DNA of 64,000 bases from Pseudo-nitzschia pungens (Eukaryota; Bacillariophyta; Bacillariophyceae; Bacillariales; Bacillariaceae), in the NCBI GenBank assembly GCA_037355855.1, contig CM074767.1, positions 1,426,001 to 1,490,000 of the forward strand, given 5' to 3'. The position numbers and the translations under genes are program-made. This document shows positions 45,797 through 58,041 of the stretch, in pieces. The number at the start of each line of letters is the position of its first letter. Position 1 is the stretch's first letter. The notes beneath the pieces were generated by a model, which was not told the DNA's origin, ran no database searches, and saw only the letters and a program-made list of their open reading frames with translations.

Positions 45797-46889
45797 TTGG
45801 ATGATTGTATTATTATTTGTAAGGTAGAGCTCTCGATTGGTAATTATTGTGGTATTGTGGCGAGGATCGAATGAGTTGTTGGTGAGTGAGTGAGTGAGTG
45901 GGAAACTGGGCGTCGACAACAATACGTAAAGAATACTGGTCAATGGACCGGGTGTTTGTGATGTGTGATGGGAATGAATTCTGTTTTCGACACCACTTCA
46001 ATGGTTGTGTCAATGTCTCAAGAATGAAGGAATGAATCTTTCGTGTCTTCTACGAATACCAGGGTACTTGTACCAGTGTGCTACGGTGTCGATATGAACG
46101 AAAAAAGAGTTGATAGACGAGAATGCGCGCGATGAGATCTTTCTTCATAACCTTACTTCTACCGGTAAGGTTACGGTACGTATTATGGAATAATCTTACG
46201 TACAGCACCAATCGTTCTGTCCGTGAATGGAAATGGAGTCTCAAAAATCTTTTTGGCAGACAGATTGGAGTCAACGGCACCGTATTACGGCTCCGGGACA
46301 TCCGATCAATCCAAGTATCACTCTTTTGCACATTATTTTTTCTTGTTCCTTAGTGATGGCAAATTGTTCTTTCCATTAGATTTAGCTGTGCACATCATCT
46401 TCAATTCTTTCTGCATGATGCAGAGCGGTAAAGTATGACAGACAAGCCGGGATGTCGCCAGTTATTTGTTGCAGTGGAACGTACTCTACCAGGTACCTGG
46501 TACGTACAAGTAGACCAACTCCATCCATCTGTCATGTCTGTCTTTCCGGTTGTCTGATTTCAGACGTGCACACGTTTGAGCCCTCGAAATCTCAAAAAAG
46601 CATTTCTCAAAATTCCAATGTGATGTTGAAGGTCATGCCGAATGGTAACGGCAAGGAAAACCCGAAACATCACTCATCACGAACCTATCACGGCCCTGCA
46701 GTATTGGGAAATCCATGATAAAACCCATTGTATGATTGATGGAAATCATCATTATTTTTCCAATCATGCTCTCAATGCAATTGGGACGTAATCGTAAGTC
46801 TTCTGGAGCCTTCATTTGATTGAAACAGTGTTAGATCCATTCACCAACGACCACTCGAACCTTTTTATTATAGACTGCCAATCGCCGCG
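45797..46889. other. Intergenic, TACGTA/GTAAGGTTAC motifs, no gene recognised
   Basis: Motif words cluster at 46140-46205. The rest shows no domain-bearing frame. Confidence 0.45.
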
Positions 46890-48743
46890 ATGGATTGCGA
46901 TTCGTTTTCCTACAAGCCATCATGTCCGCGAGCCCGTGCTAGAGCGCTTCGGGTCATGCGCTATGAGAAATTCACAAAGATCATTTGGTCGAAACTACCC
47001 ATGGCGTGGCGATGCGAGAAAGACTTTGTCATTGAGGTAATCAGAGCTTGCCCTCCCGGTGAGCTACCAAAAGTGACAGAATTGCTCCGTACAGCGTCGC
47101 TCCAGTTCGATCGGGATGTCTTCCTCGCCCTATGCCAGCGATCTGATTTCACCCGGGTCTATTTCGAAGAGAATATGATTGTATCAAATCATTTCATCGA
47201 CGACAAGGAAATGATGATTGCCTGGTGCTCCAAAGTCCCACGAATCCTACAAGAATGTTCCGAGCGATTGTGCGACGACGACGATGTCGTTCGAGCTGCC
47301 GTCACGAAAAGGGGTAGTGCATTGCAATATGCCAGTTTGCGGCTGCAACAACACAGAGAGATGGTAGTCTTGGCGTGTCAGACATCAAGCAGCGCATTCG
47401 AATTATGCCCGCCGAACTGTGAAACCTATCGATATCTCGCCAAGGACCGTAACTTTTTCCTTAACGTGCTCCTGGTGAAACCAGGAGATGGCCGAAGGCT
47501 TCGATTGGCGGCACCACACCTCCAAGAAGATCCCGAGCTAGTATTGAAAGCTCTCGAGCACGGTTTGCCATTCAAGGACTACTTTGACTACTTTCGGAAA
47601 TCGACCTGTATCGACTTCATTCAACAAGCACTTCAAACAAGACCACAATTGTATTTGCAACTGGATCGAGAGATGATTCAAATGTATCCGTCGTTTTTTC
47701 ACAAGGCAATATCGACACCCGCTGACACTATGGAGAAGTCAATTCGAAATTTTGTATCGTGGTAGTCGTTGGGTTTTGGATGTGCTGGAGTCCAAAACGC
47801 TTGCCACGCACCCTGAGGGCATCGTCTTTCGGGGCAAGAATTTGATGTTGCCATTCTACAACGATCCTGATATGCAATGCTCTCAGCGGTTTCGCGAGAC
47901 TATCGATTCTATGAACTGGCATCTCAACGTTTGCAGGGAGAGGCCAGAAATAATAATGGCAACGATGACTTAGGAGTTCTGCTAAATGGGTTTTCTTGCG
48001 TGTTCCCCGTTGGATCAAGGTATCACACCCAGAAATTTCCATCAAGGCTATTCAGTTGTGGGAGCCGCGGTATTTAGAAGAGTTACCAGCAAGAATTCCA
48101 GCAGAACTTTGGTCTAATCGTGATGTGTGCATTGCGTTAATTCGACGAGGATGGGTTGTTGAAGAAAGTTGGTTCACGATGCGTCTCCGCAGCGACCTTG
48201 CTGTTGGACTCGAATTAGCTAGGTACAATTGGAGTCATATTGCTAATGTCGGCGTGACCTTACTAAGCGATCGCAACTTTGTTATTCGTGCCCTGAACAT
48301 TGATGGTCGCGTATACAAATTCATCGCAGAATCTTTGAAAGATGATTTTGAACTTTTGCTTACTGCAGTTGCAAACTATCACAACAATGGATTTGAGAAC
48401 CGCATTCATACCCGATATGACTGCAATTCGATCTTACATTTTTTCAATGCCGCATTCTCCGGTGGGACAATTACTACACGTAATGAACGACTTTAAAGCC
48501 GAAATCAATCGCCAACTTGAGCTTCGTGATGCCTTTGTCTTTGATGTTTTGTCAGCGATATCCGTACCACGAACTCAGCCGATTCCCTACTTGCGGACAC
48601 CCCTGAGAATGTTGGATCAGGGAATGGAAACTTCCAATGCATATCGAGTTTTGATCGCCGAATACTTGGGCTTGCCGACTGGTACAAGATTGACTCTTTT
48701 AATGAAGGCACAAGCCAACATGGCAGAGATGGGAAACGAGTAA
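46890..48743 (+). pseudogene. DUF4116-like repeat protein, broken by three frame changes
   Basis: Reading begins at ATG 46890 and moves through three frames to a stop at 48741-48743. The shifts fall in 47720-47765, at 47968-47971 and in 48440-48496. Each equals one extra base, and correction gives about 616 aa. The first part has helical repeats of the DUF4116 type (DDDVVRAAVTKRGSALQYAS, REMVVLACQTSSSAFELC, DPELVLKALEHGLPF). Later parts carry HPEGIVFRGKNL, NRDVCIALIRRGW, DRNFVIRALNIDGRVYKFIA and a C-terminal LPTGTRLTLLMKAQANMAEM. Stops interrupt at 47763, 47971 and 48494 if read straight. It may be a decayed gene or a victim of the same error process as its neighbours. Function unknown. Confidence 0.6.
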
Positions 48744-49737
48744 TACGTCTTCCTATATTAGCTGTACTGAGTCACGTAAAACGCAAACGTAACCAAAAGC
48801 TTAGAGTGGGAGTGTGAAAATGTTCTATTTTTTCTCCCTTCATCTAATTCGAGGACAAAAATGGAAGGAGTGGTGATGTAATTTCTTTGAGAAAAAGATT
48901 TTCCGGGAGGAAGGATCACAAAATCTAGATACTGCCTACATCAGGTCAACAGACTACGGTGCATCATAATACTATTATAACAGAGGCATTGGTGAATAGA
49001 TCGAGGACTAATAGAGTGAATGTAAATCGCCTTTATTTGTACACGCAATCCCTCAGTCAGTTATGTACAAAATCATTTTCACCAAAGTCTAATATAATCC
49101 AAACTCCTGAGCTGTACCTTAATTCTATGGATCTTGGGGCAACCCAGTGAAATGTCATCGAACACCCAAAAGTAATACCAACGTACTCCCTTCATGTCGT
49201 GGCGAAGACTCCAGTGCAAAACAAGGCAGCCAAATTGATGTGCATGCGAGAACAACGAGGATCGTCCCATATTTCCGACCCTAAAGTAAATGAAAGAAGT
49301 CTACTTCATACTGCGACTACTGATCTTTATATGTATCTGACTATTCACTTCGTTGACTACAGTTGCTGGAATGTGGCACTGGGCTCAGGCTACCGGTACG
49401 GATGACGAACTTTGCCTCGGACGTTATTTTCCCAGAAGGTACGAGCTTGAAGTTACCGACCAGTTATGAGATTCATGGTCTGCCGTTCGCTTTGAGGCTT
49501 CCCTTTGCATCTTGCGCTATCTATTTCGCTGTTGCTGTCGGATGAACCAGGCTTCCAACGGCATCCACAATACATTCTTCCTTTTTCTTGTCGTCATCCG
49601 ATACTTGCTGACTGTCTCTCCTCCTTACTTTTTCCTCCGTCGGCGAGACACTCATGTTCTCTCGTTTTCAGAACCATTTTTTTTTGGAGGGTGCTTAGTC
49701 GCGTACCTTCTGCTTTAAGGTATCGTCATGACAGACA
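48744..49737. other. Intergenic, nothing recognised
   Basis: No gene with a recognisable domain; only short frames on both strands. Confidence 0.5.
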
Positions 49738-50568
49738 TCATCTTTCTGCTGCGACTGCTTCGACTGCATCATGATCATCGTTATCGTCGTTGTCCATGAT
49801 ACTGTCCACACCCCACTCGCTAAGGGCACCGGCCGTGATCCCGCTCACACATCCAACGGAAAAGGCAACCGCCCCTGCTACCGGCAAACTCGCCCCCAAC
49901 AAACGGCGCATTACGGCACCCGAAAAAGCCTGTCCTGCTAGCGATGCGGTTGTTGCTCCCACGAACACTGCCAGGCTCTTCGCGATTTCCTTCTTGTCTG
50001 CCTGGGCGATCCCGTCCCCCACCAGTCGTTTGGCGGTAATAGCACCTCCTGTAGCGTAGCCAGCGACACCGGCAACGGGGCTTCCTATGAGCGCCGTTAC
50101 TGAGACGACGGCATTGACGGTTGCGGTTCGACCGATGGCCCGCAGAATCTTAAAGTCGCCTCCCCGTTTGGGGTTAAAGTCCTTGACTACTTCTTTCCAC
50201 AATCGATTTTGATTCGTGTTTTTCTTGTCATTCTTAAAGTGATTCTTCGTGGTCTCGTTATTCTTGATGTCTCCATCCTCCTCGCTGGCATGGGAGGATT
50301 CGTAGTCCTCTTTGGTGTCATTTTGAACAACAGCGTTATTTTGCGATTCCAGTGTAGGTTGTGATGAAAACGACTCTGACAACAACGTTGGCTCCGATGA
50401 AATGCTCATTGCGTCGATAGAATGCTCTTTCTTGGCGTTGCCACTCATGGTAGATCCATCGATCGAAGTCTCATTCTTGCTTGACAGATCTCCAGTAAGT
50501 GAGATACTTGCACTGTCTATCTCACATTCACGTTCGTCGGTCGATAGGTCGAGCACATGCGGGGGCAT
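49738..50568 (-). CDS. Membrane protein with Gly/Ala-zipper C-terminal half
   Basis: The start is set at ATG 50568, since the longer frame begins with GTG; the product is 276 aa. The N-terminal 130 residues are acidic, Ser/Asn-rich and disordered-looking. A basic linker (NPKRGGDFKILRAIGR) leads into hydrophobic, Gly/Ala-rich stretches: VNAVVSVTALIGSPVAGVAG, SLAVFVGATTASLAGQAFSG and PVAGAVAFSVGCVSGITAGA. These would form three or four membrane helices with glycine zippers. A short acidic tail follows. No signal peptide is present. The pattern resembles small Gly-zipper proteins of organelle or inner membranes, but I do not recognise a family. Intact, in contrast to several neighbours. Confidence 0.6.
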   Translation of the reverse strand: MPPHVLDLSTDERECEIDSASISLTGDLSSKNETSIDGSTMSGNAKKEHSIDAMSISSEPTLLSESFSSQPTLESQNNAVVQNDTKEDYESSHASEEDGDIKNNETTKNHFKNDKKNTNQNRLWKEVVKDFNPKRGGDFKILRAIGRTATVNAVVSVTALIGSPVAGVAGYATGGAITAKRLVGDGIAQADKKEIAKSLAVFVGATTASLAGQAFSGAVMRRLLGASLPVAGAVAFSVGCVSGITAGALSEWGVDSIMDNDDNDDHDAVEAVAAER

Positions 50569-51324
50569 TACAACACAACTTGTAATGATGAAATTGAGAT
50601 GGGGAGAAGAACTTCTTGCCACCTTCCTGCTATGCACGGAAAAGGGTGCTGTGACTTCAAAATGTAACCGTATTCCTTTCTCTGCGCGATCTCATATTTC
50701 CTGCATGATGCATGCCATCGATCTTACATTTTAAAGCTTTTTTGCATTCTGTGGCACCACCACATCATCCTCCAACCGAATCCGAAAACCGCAAGTATCC
50801 CAGTGAACACGTACCGTACACGTATTTCTTCTTATAAAAAAATAAGAAGAAGAACCACAACAGCTGCACGAAGTACGAAGTATTATTTTTTTAGCGAAAA
50901 GTATTAGTATCAGTACAACGCTGTAATCTTACTACGGAATTCCTATCAGCTGTCGGGGATTTATTAGAACCGGGAGGCAGCTGAAAAGAATTTTGCAGTA
51001 AGACTACTCGTAACAGTAAGATCCTAAGGCTTACTTCGTAAATCATATTTTTCATTCCCTTCGTGAGCACGTGGTTGCTGAAGTCTCATTTTCTTCCTCC
51101 TCTCAGATGCACGATACTTCGCACTAAAAATCCGTCTACTACCTACACTTCCGAAAAGTAATAGTGTCTTCCATCTCTTTTGAGATGGAAGAACAATCTC
51201 AATCTTAAAAAATTCTTGTTCTTGCGTTGCACCAGTAAAGAAGAAACACAAAGTAATTTTAAAACGGAATAGAATTTTAAAAGGAATAGCAGGAAGCAAT
51301 AGCTAAGAGCATTACGCAGTAGTA
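50569..51324. other. Intergenic with TACGTA motif clusters
   Basis: Motif words cluster at 50805-50890 and 50990-51040. No gene is recognised. Confidence 0.45.
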
Positions 51325-51835
51325 CTATGTAATTCTTATCAGCTGTCCCCTCCACGACTTGTTTAATGTTGTTTAGTTGGGACTTCAGGGCATTCTGACC
51401 TTTGTCTGATGGTAGATTTTTCTACTGCTGCAGTCTACTACCATACGCAACTCTGGTACTAATTTTCTACACAAATCCATGTACAAAGTAGGATGCAAAT
51501 CCTCCTGACCATGGTGATTGAATTGGAAGCAGTTGCAATAGACTTGTAGCCATACCACCTATGTCTATCCAACCCTTCTGTCCAGAGTTGGTTTATCTGG
51601 TGTCATCAAGTCAAGATTGGTGGTTGAGTAGGAGCCAAAATTTAATTTTGAACAATGTAGAATTAGTAGTAGTAGTAGTAGTAGTACTGGAGAGATTTCT
51701 TGACGAGTTGCCAAACAGCTGCTCTGTAGAACCTTTTAGAAAAATCTACCACCAAACGAAAATTCAGAATGCCCTGAAGTCCCGACTGAACAACATTAAA
51801 GTCGTGGAGGGGACAGCAAGCTGATAAGAAGAAAT
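51325..51835. mobile_element. About 510-bp MITE-like element with long imperfect inverted ends
   Basis: The left end (about 51327-51435) and right end (about 51735-51832) are inverted copies over about 90 bp with small gaps. Shared blocks are TTCTTATCAGCT, GTCCCCTCCACGACTT, GGGACTTCAGGGCATTCTGA and GGTAGATTTTTCTA. The middle holds no gene but has a (TAG)n tract near 51664-51690. It is probably a non-autonomous DNA transposon or foldback element. Target duplication is not certain. Confidence 0.75.
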
Positions 51836-52441
51836 ACGTAGTAGAAGTAGTAGATATTTTGGTACAAGTGCCAGGGCACTATACCTGTTAATTACCGGTA
51901 CCGGTACGACTACCTCGTACTCGTACGGGTATGAGCTACGATTAAAGTATGATACTCTTACTCGTACGAGTAAGGTTAAGATACTCGTACATTTGTACTA
52001 TCCGGAAAATACTACGTGCTTCCGTATTCGACCCTCCCTCGACCCGTTCGATTGAATTTTTGAATCGGATCGCACCGCGCTTTTCACACCCCACAATCCA
52101 TCATCGCTCTCTTTTTTTTTTGAAAAAAACCGCAACAACCTCAAAAACAACCGCCTGGCAAGACGGACAAGCGAAGCTCGTGTTGCACTTGCTGCTTGCT
52201 CGCAACCAACAAACACACAGCTCTTTGCCGGTGCTGTCCAACGTGAAGCAGATTGGACTTGCTTCGGCACGAAACAAGAACGTCAAGATACACACTTGCA
52301 GTAGATAGTAACGCCAACACTTACAACAGCGACAATAAGAAACCAACGAGTTGTAGCCCTCAAGGACGAAGGACGAAACCAAACACTGAATTGAATTCCG
52401 AGAACGAAGAAGATCACTGTGCTCAATACAATACAAAAACT

Positions 52442-53971
52442 ATGGGTTTCACCTTTGGATCTACACCCGCGCCCGCACCAGGTAGTGGCGGATTTAGTTT
52501 TGGAGCAACTCCCGCACCCGCTCCTGCTGCTCCCGCCCCGGCAGCTGGTGGGGGATTCAGCTTTGGAGCTAACTCCGGCGCCCGCTCCCGCTACTCCCGC
52601 CCCGGCAGCTGGTGGGGGATTCAGCTTTGGAGCAACTCCGGCGCCCGCTCCCGCAGGAAAAACCTCCGCTCCCGCTCCGGCGTTTTCCTTTGGTGGCGCA
52701 ACCCCTGCGCCGGCGGCAGCTTCGACTCCGGCATTTGGTGCACCGTCGGCATCCGCTCCGGCTCCCGCAGCGGGCGGTGGATTTAGCTTTGGGGCTGCAC
52801 CGGTAGCCGCCAAAAAGGACGAAAGCAAACCAGCGACTGCAGCACCGGCGTTTAGTTTCGGAGCGGCGCCCGCACCGGCAGCCGCCGAAAAGAACGAAAG
52901 CAAACCAGCGACATCGGCACCTGCACCAGCCTTTAGTTTCGGAGCGACACCCGCACCGGCAGCCGCCAAAAAAGACGAAAGCAAACCCGCGGCTCCTGCT
53001 CCTGCCCCTGCCTTCACTTTCGGATCTTCAGCACCAGCTCCGGCAGCGGAACAAAAAAAATCAGGAGGTTTCTCCTTTGGTGCTCCAGCCCCTGCTGACG
53101 CTTCCAAACCCTCTGCTGCTCCTGCTACCACGGCGACGACGACTCCTACAGCGGCATCCACGACAGGTGGCTTTTCCTTTGGTGGAGCTTCCTCGACACC
53201 GGCTCCGACGACACCCGCGGGCGCCGCAACCCCCGCGGCGCCAGCTCCAGTAGCGACACCAGCCACCACGACGAAGGCAACGACCTCTACTACGCCAGCG
53301 CCAGCAGGTACCACTTCGGCCACAACGACTGCGAATGTAACTCCCAAAGAACCTCCTGCTTTGGAATACCAAACGCTGACGGTGGAAGAAATCCTCAATA
53401 AATTTCAACGACAGCTGGAAGAAGATTCGCTGGCATTTTGTGCGGAAGCCAAGCGCGTCTGCGAATTCGACGCCGTATTGCGGGACAACCAGCGGGATTT
53501 GGCGAAACTGACTACCGAAGCTCAGAGACTTATGATCGAGCAGGAGCAGGTCGAACGGGGACTCGACGGAATCGGGGCCTTCCAGAACGAACTCGAAAAC
53601 ACTCTTGAGGCAGTCGAGGAACAAGTCGATGCCATCTTCCAATCCCAGGGACATCTAACACCCCTCGATGCGGATGCCGAACGAGAACGGGCCTACGAAA
53701 TGGCCAAGCAGGTCGAATATCGGTTGGACCACGTCACAGGAAACCCTGAGGGAGACATTCGCAACCCTCAACCAGGCCAACTGCACAAGCGTTTGGCGGG
53801 ACCTCGAGCGGCGACATCAGTGGCGATCACAGTTCCATTCAAACCCTCGGAGACGTGGTAACCATTCTCAATCGTCACCAGGATGGATTAGCCGAATTGG
53901 AAGCCGCGGCACAAAAGCTGGAACTGGACTGTGGAGAGGTTGACAAGGTCCTGGCAACAACTCGCAGGTAA
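52442..53971 (+). CDS. NUP62: Nuclear pore FG-nucleoporin of the NUP62/NSP1 type; three frameshifts
   Basis: The start is ATG 52442 (GFTFGSTPAPAP) and the stop TAA 53969-53971. Three extra bases, near 52570, at 53736-53739 and within 53785-53811, must be skipped to give 508 aa. The first 290 residues are Ala/Pro/Thr-rich with about a dozen FG repeats (GFSFGA, AFSFGA, FTFGSS). Next comes the coiled-coil C-domain of NUP62/NSP1: TLTVEEILNKFQRQLEED, AFCAEAKRVCEFDAVLRDN, the block around LDADAERERAYEMAKQVEY, TLRETFATLNQANC and VVTILNRHQDGLAELEAAAQ in successive frames. It forms the central transport channel of the nuclear pore. The first break lies in a repeat unit whose sister copy lacks the extra T, so a 1-nt insertion is directly visible. 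Confidence 0.83.
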
Positions 53972-54682
53972 AGCACAGCGCAAATGTACACGAGAAAATA
54001 ATGACATCAGTTCGGTGCGAGACGTATTCGAAACGTGCAATGTGTTCGGGGCATCGCATGAACTAGAAGGAAAGAGAATTCATCGAACGAGCTAACAACA
54101 GCAATGTAACAAACGCGAAATAGGGAAGTATTATTACTATTATTATAATTTTTTTTTTACATCGCCGGTATCGACCGGTAAGAGTATGACCCCTGATCAA
54201 TGTTGAACACAGAACTGCGCGCATGTACAGTACCCGTGAAAAACTAAAATGGATCACGTCGAGTGACTGCATCTTTGCTTTTTGGAATATCTCCTTGCAT
54301 ACACCACCTCTGTTCAAAGTAAAGACATCGTCTGTTAGCTAACACTCTACGGTACTCTACAATGCTCTATATTCACTTTTAAACAATCTTGCTTATTCTT
54401 CCCTTAGTAAGCTCTCGAATACAGAAATTGTCCCGAATACAGAAATCGGGCCAAAAATTGTGTGTTTTCGAGTGACAGCATCAAGCCGGCATGGTTTTCC
54501 GGCTTGCGCGCGCAGAGGACACGCTAATTAGCCAATCATCATGTTACTTGGATTTGAATATTGTCTGTCTTTCATCGCGTTGAAGTGAGTTCAGTCTCTC
54601 CTAGGGACTCTTCCGTTACTAATAGTGACGTAATCAGTTACTTCTACTTCGTATATTTCAGTGAACTCAACCGGGTGTGACT
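53972..54682. other. Intergenic; one GC hairpin
   Basis: No gene is recognised. AAGCCGG and CCGGCTT form a hairpin near 54483-54507, next to GTGACAGCATC. That word recurs near 57192, beyond the far end of the minisatellite. Confidence 0.45.
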
Positions 54683-57112
54683 GATCCTGGTCTTTCGGGA
54701 ATGCCAAGAGATAACAACACAATGATCCCGGTCTTTTGGGAATGTAGAGAGACAACAACATGATGATCCTGGTCTTTCGGGAATGCAGAGAAACAATGGC
54801 ACGATGATCCTGGTCTTTCAGGAGTGTACGGAAAGAAATACAACAAGATGATCCCAGTCTTTCGTGAGTGCAGGGAACCAAATACATGATGATCCTGGTG
54901 TTTTGGGAATGCAGAGAAACAATGACACGATGATCCCGGTCTTTCGGGAATGCCAAGAAACAATGACACGATGGTCCCGGTCTTTTGGGAATGCCGGTAC
55001 ACAAATACATGATGATCAACACGATGACCCCAGTCTTTCGGGAATGCAGAGAACCAAATGCATGATGATCTTGGTCTTTCGGGAATGATCCTGGTCTTTC
55101 GGGAATACAGAGAGACAACAACAGGATGATCCCGGTCTTTCGGGAATGCCGGTACACAAATAGTACATGATGATCCTGGTCTTTCGAGAATGCAGGGAAC
55201 CAAATGCATGATGATCCCGGTCTTTTGTGAGTGCGGGGAACCAAATACATGATGATCCCGGTCTTTGGTGAGCGCCGACAGGGTACACAAATAGTACACG
55301 ATGATCCCGGTCTTTCGGGAATGCCGAGAGACAACAACACGATGATCCTGGTCTTTTGGGAATGCAGAGGAACAACGACGCGCTGATCCCAGTCCTACAG
55401 GAATGCAGGGAACCAAAAACATGATGATCCCGGTCTTTCGTGAGTGCAGAGAAACAATTACACGATGATGAAACCCCAACAACCCCATCAAGCGACGACA
55501 GAGAATCAAATACATGATGATCCCGGTCTTTCGGGAATGCCGAGAGACAACAACACAATGATCCCGGTCTTTTGGGAATGTAGAGAGACAACAACATTCT
55601 GATCCTGGTGTTTTGGGAATGCAGAGAAACAATGGCACGATGATCCTGGTCTTTCGTAAGCGCCGCCAGGGAACCAAATAAATGATGATCCCAGTCTTTT
55701 GTGAGTGCAGGGAACCAAATACATGATGATCCTGGTGTTTTGGGAATGCAGAGAAACAACAGCACGATCATCCCGGTCTTTCGGGAGTGCCGGTACACAA
55801 ATGCATGATGATCCTGGTCTTTCGGGAATGCCGGTACACAAATAGTACATGATGATCCCAGTCTTTCGGGAATGCTGAGAAACAATAACATGATGATCCC
55901 GGTCTTTTGTGAGTGCCGGTGCACAAATACATGATGATCCCGGTCTGTCGGGAATGCAGAGAGACAAGCACACGATGATCCCCATTCTTTTGTGAATGAA
56001 GCGAAACGACGACTCAATGATCCCTGTCTTTGGTGAATGCAAAGAAAGAACAACGCTATGTTCCCTATCTTTTGTAGTGTAGAGGAAGAAATATACGATG
56101 ATCCTTGGCCACGAGGAAAACAGAGAGAAAAAAAATGGTTTTTTCCCTGCACTTACACCAAAGACCGGGATCATAATGTTTGTGGTAGCTGGCATCGTGT
56201 CGTTCTTTCACTGCTTTCACGAAATACCATGATCATTGTGGCTTTGATTCACTGCATTCACGAAAGACAGGGATCATCCTGTATAAGACCGAAGTCCGAC
56301 AGCAGCAGCAGCAGCATCGTGCATTTCTTTCTCTGCATCCCTGATAGACTAGGATCATCATGTATTTAATTCCCTGCATTCCCGAAAGACCGGGATCATC
56401 ATGTATTTGGATCCCTGTATTCCCGAAAGACCAGGATCATCATGTATTTGGTTCCCTGTATTCCCGAAAGACCAGGATCATCATGTATTTGGTTCCCTGC
56501 ATTCCCGAAAGACCAGGATCATCATGTATTTGTTTCTCTGCATTCCCGAAAGACCAGGATCATCATGCATTTGGTTCTCTCCACTCCTCGTCGATCAATT
56601 GCAGCAGCAGCAGCAGCAACAACAACAGGAACGTCGATCAATTGCAGCTCACTCAGAAAAGACAAGGATCATCATATATTTGTGTACAGGCACTCACCAA
56701 AAGACCGGGATCATCGTCATGTATTTGGTTCCCTGCCGTGCTTGCGAAAGACAGGGAGCTGAATTATTTGTGTATCGGTACACACAAAAGACCAGGATCA
56801 TCATGTATTTGTGTACCGGCACTCCCGAAAGACTGGGATCATCGTGTCATTGTTTCTCAGCATTCCCGAAAGACCGGGATCATTATGTACTATTTGTGTA
56901 CCGGCATTCCCGAAAGACCAGGATCATCGTGCTGTTGTCTCTCGGCATTCCACATGTATTTGTGTACCGGTATTCCCGAAAGACCAGGACCAGCATGTAC
57001 TTGGTTCCCTGCCGGGGCCCACAAAAGACCGGGATCATCATGTATTTGGTTCCCTGCACTCCTGAATGAACAGGATCATCATGCATTTGGTTCTCTCCGT
57101 TCTCGAAAGACT
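54683..57112. repeat. Foldback minisatellite: two oppositely oriented repeat arrays
   Basis: From 54683 to about 56110, units of roughly 42-57 bp repeat. The core is GATGATCCyGGTCTTTyGGG, then AATGC and a variable part (AGAGAAACAA, CGGTACACAAATA or AGGGAACCAAATA). From about 56140 to 57112 the same units run in the opposite direction (core CCCGAAAGACCrGGATCATC, then ATGTATTTGGTTCCCTG). The turning point is near 56110-56150. The whole stretch could fold into a hairpin with arms of about 1 kb. The arrays stay open in several frames, giving frames up to 378 codons, but these encode only the repeat and are not taken as genes. Confidence 0.9.
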
Positions 57113-57360
57113 ACAACCTATTCGTAAAAAATTGATCCATTATGGTAAATGTAGACACTGGTACATTTTTTACACGCGACCATACAATTGAGTGACAGCA
57201 TCTTGACGTCGAAAATAATTCCCATTTGGTTCCCTGCACTCCTGAATGAACAGGATCATCATACATTTGGTTCTCTCCGTTCTCGAAAGACTACAACCTA
57301 TACAAAATATACCAGTGTCTTCATTTACCATAATGGATCAATTTTTTACGAATAGGTTGT
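57044..57360. repeat. 77-bp direct repeat and 51-bp inverted repeat beside the minisatellite
   Basis: The block 57044-57120 recurs at 57224-57300, offset exactly 180 bp, with about one difference. Overlapping it, 57113-57163 is repeated inverted at 57310-57360, almost perfectly, around a 146-bp loop (blocks AACCTATTCGTAAAAAATTG and CCATTATGGTAAATG). This looks like the edge of a duplication-inversion event. Confidence 0.85.
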
Positions 57361-58041
57361 AACTTTCGTTGAGGAGGTTTCCGTTACTGGGAGGAGGTAT
57401 TTGGTCAGATAGTGAGGCAACAATCTGTCACTCCGACGTGATCCATTTAACTTTTTGACTGGTAAATCTTAGTCTTAGTGTCAATGAATGAATGAATCAT
57501 CTCATCAAAACAATCACTCATCAATCTCAAAATCAATCCACGATTGGGGGGTGTACGGTAAGGTTTACGGTGTAAGATTTATGACTATTACGATAAATAA
57601 AATTCAAAGAAAAATTACAATACGACACTCTATTGCGCATTCCAATGATTGTTCGACGACGAACACGAGTAATCGCCTCGATGTCGGTAGATGTAGCCGT
57701 TGAACTTTCGTTTTCTGTGACCAATAGTAACAGGAACGGAAAAAAGTAGGTTGAGTAATTACGTACTCGTAGCCAAATGCTCGTAACCTTAAAATTCGTA
57801 AACTTACCAAAAAAACAATACACCTAATCGTACTTCGTACGACGTTACGTACTATTGCACGTAAGACCTAGACTTTGAGATGGTGCACAAAGCTCCCAAC
57901 GAACGTGCACGACAACTGAGACTCAAAATCGCGACGCCGGAAAAAACATCGGAAACAGACATTTGTGTATCCGTCACATCAATTATTTGGCTCTGCAACC
58001 GAAATCTGGGTCTTGTTTTTTGTTAGGGGGAAACAATTGCA
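57361..58041. other. Intergenic with TACGTA motif clusters
   Basis: Motif words lie at 57550-57580 and 57760-57865. No gene is recognised. Confidence 0.45.

Noticed and set aside
54667..57127. Long open frames (up to 378 codons) on both strands of the minisatellite
   Set aside because: They only translate the repeat unit, overlap each other on both strands and change with the array; no signal, domain or start context supports a gene.
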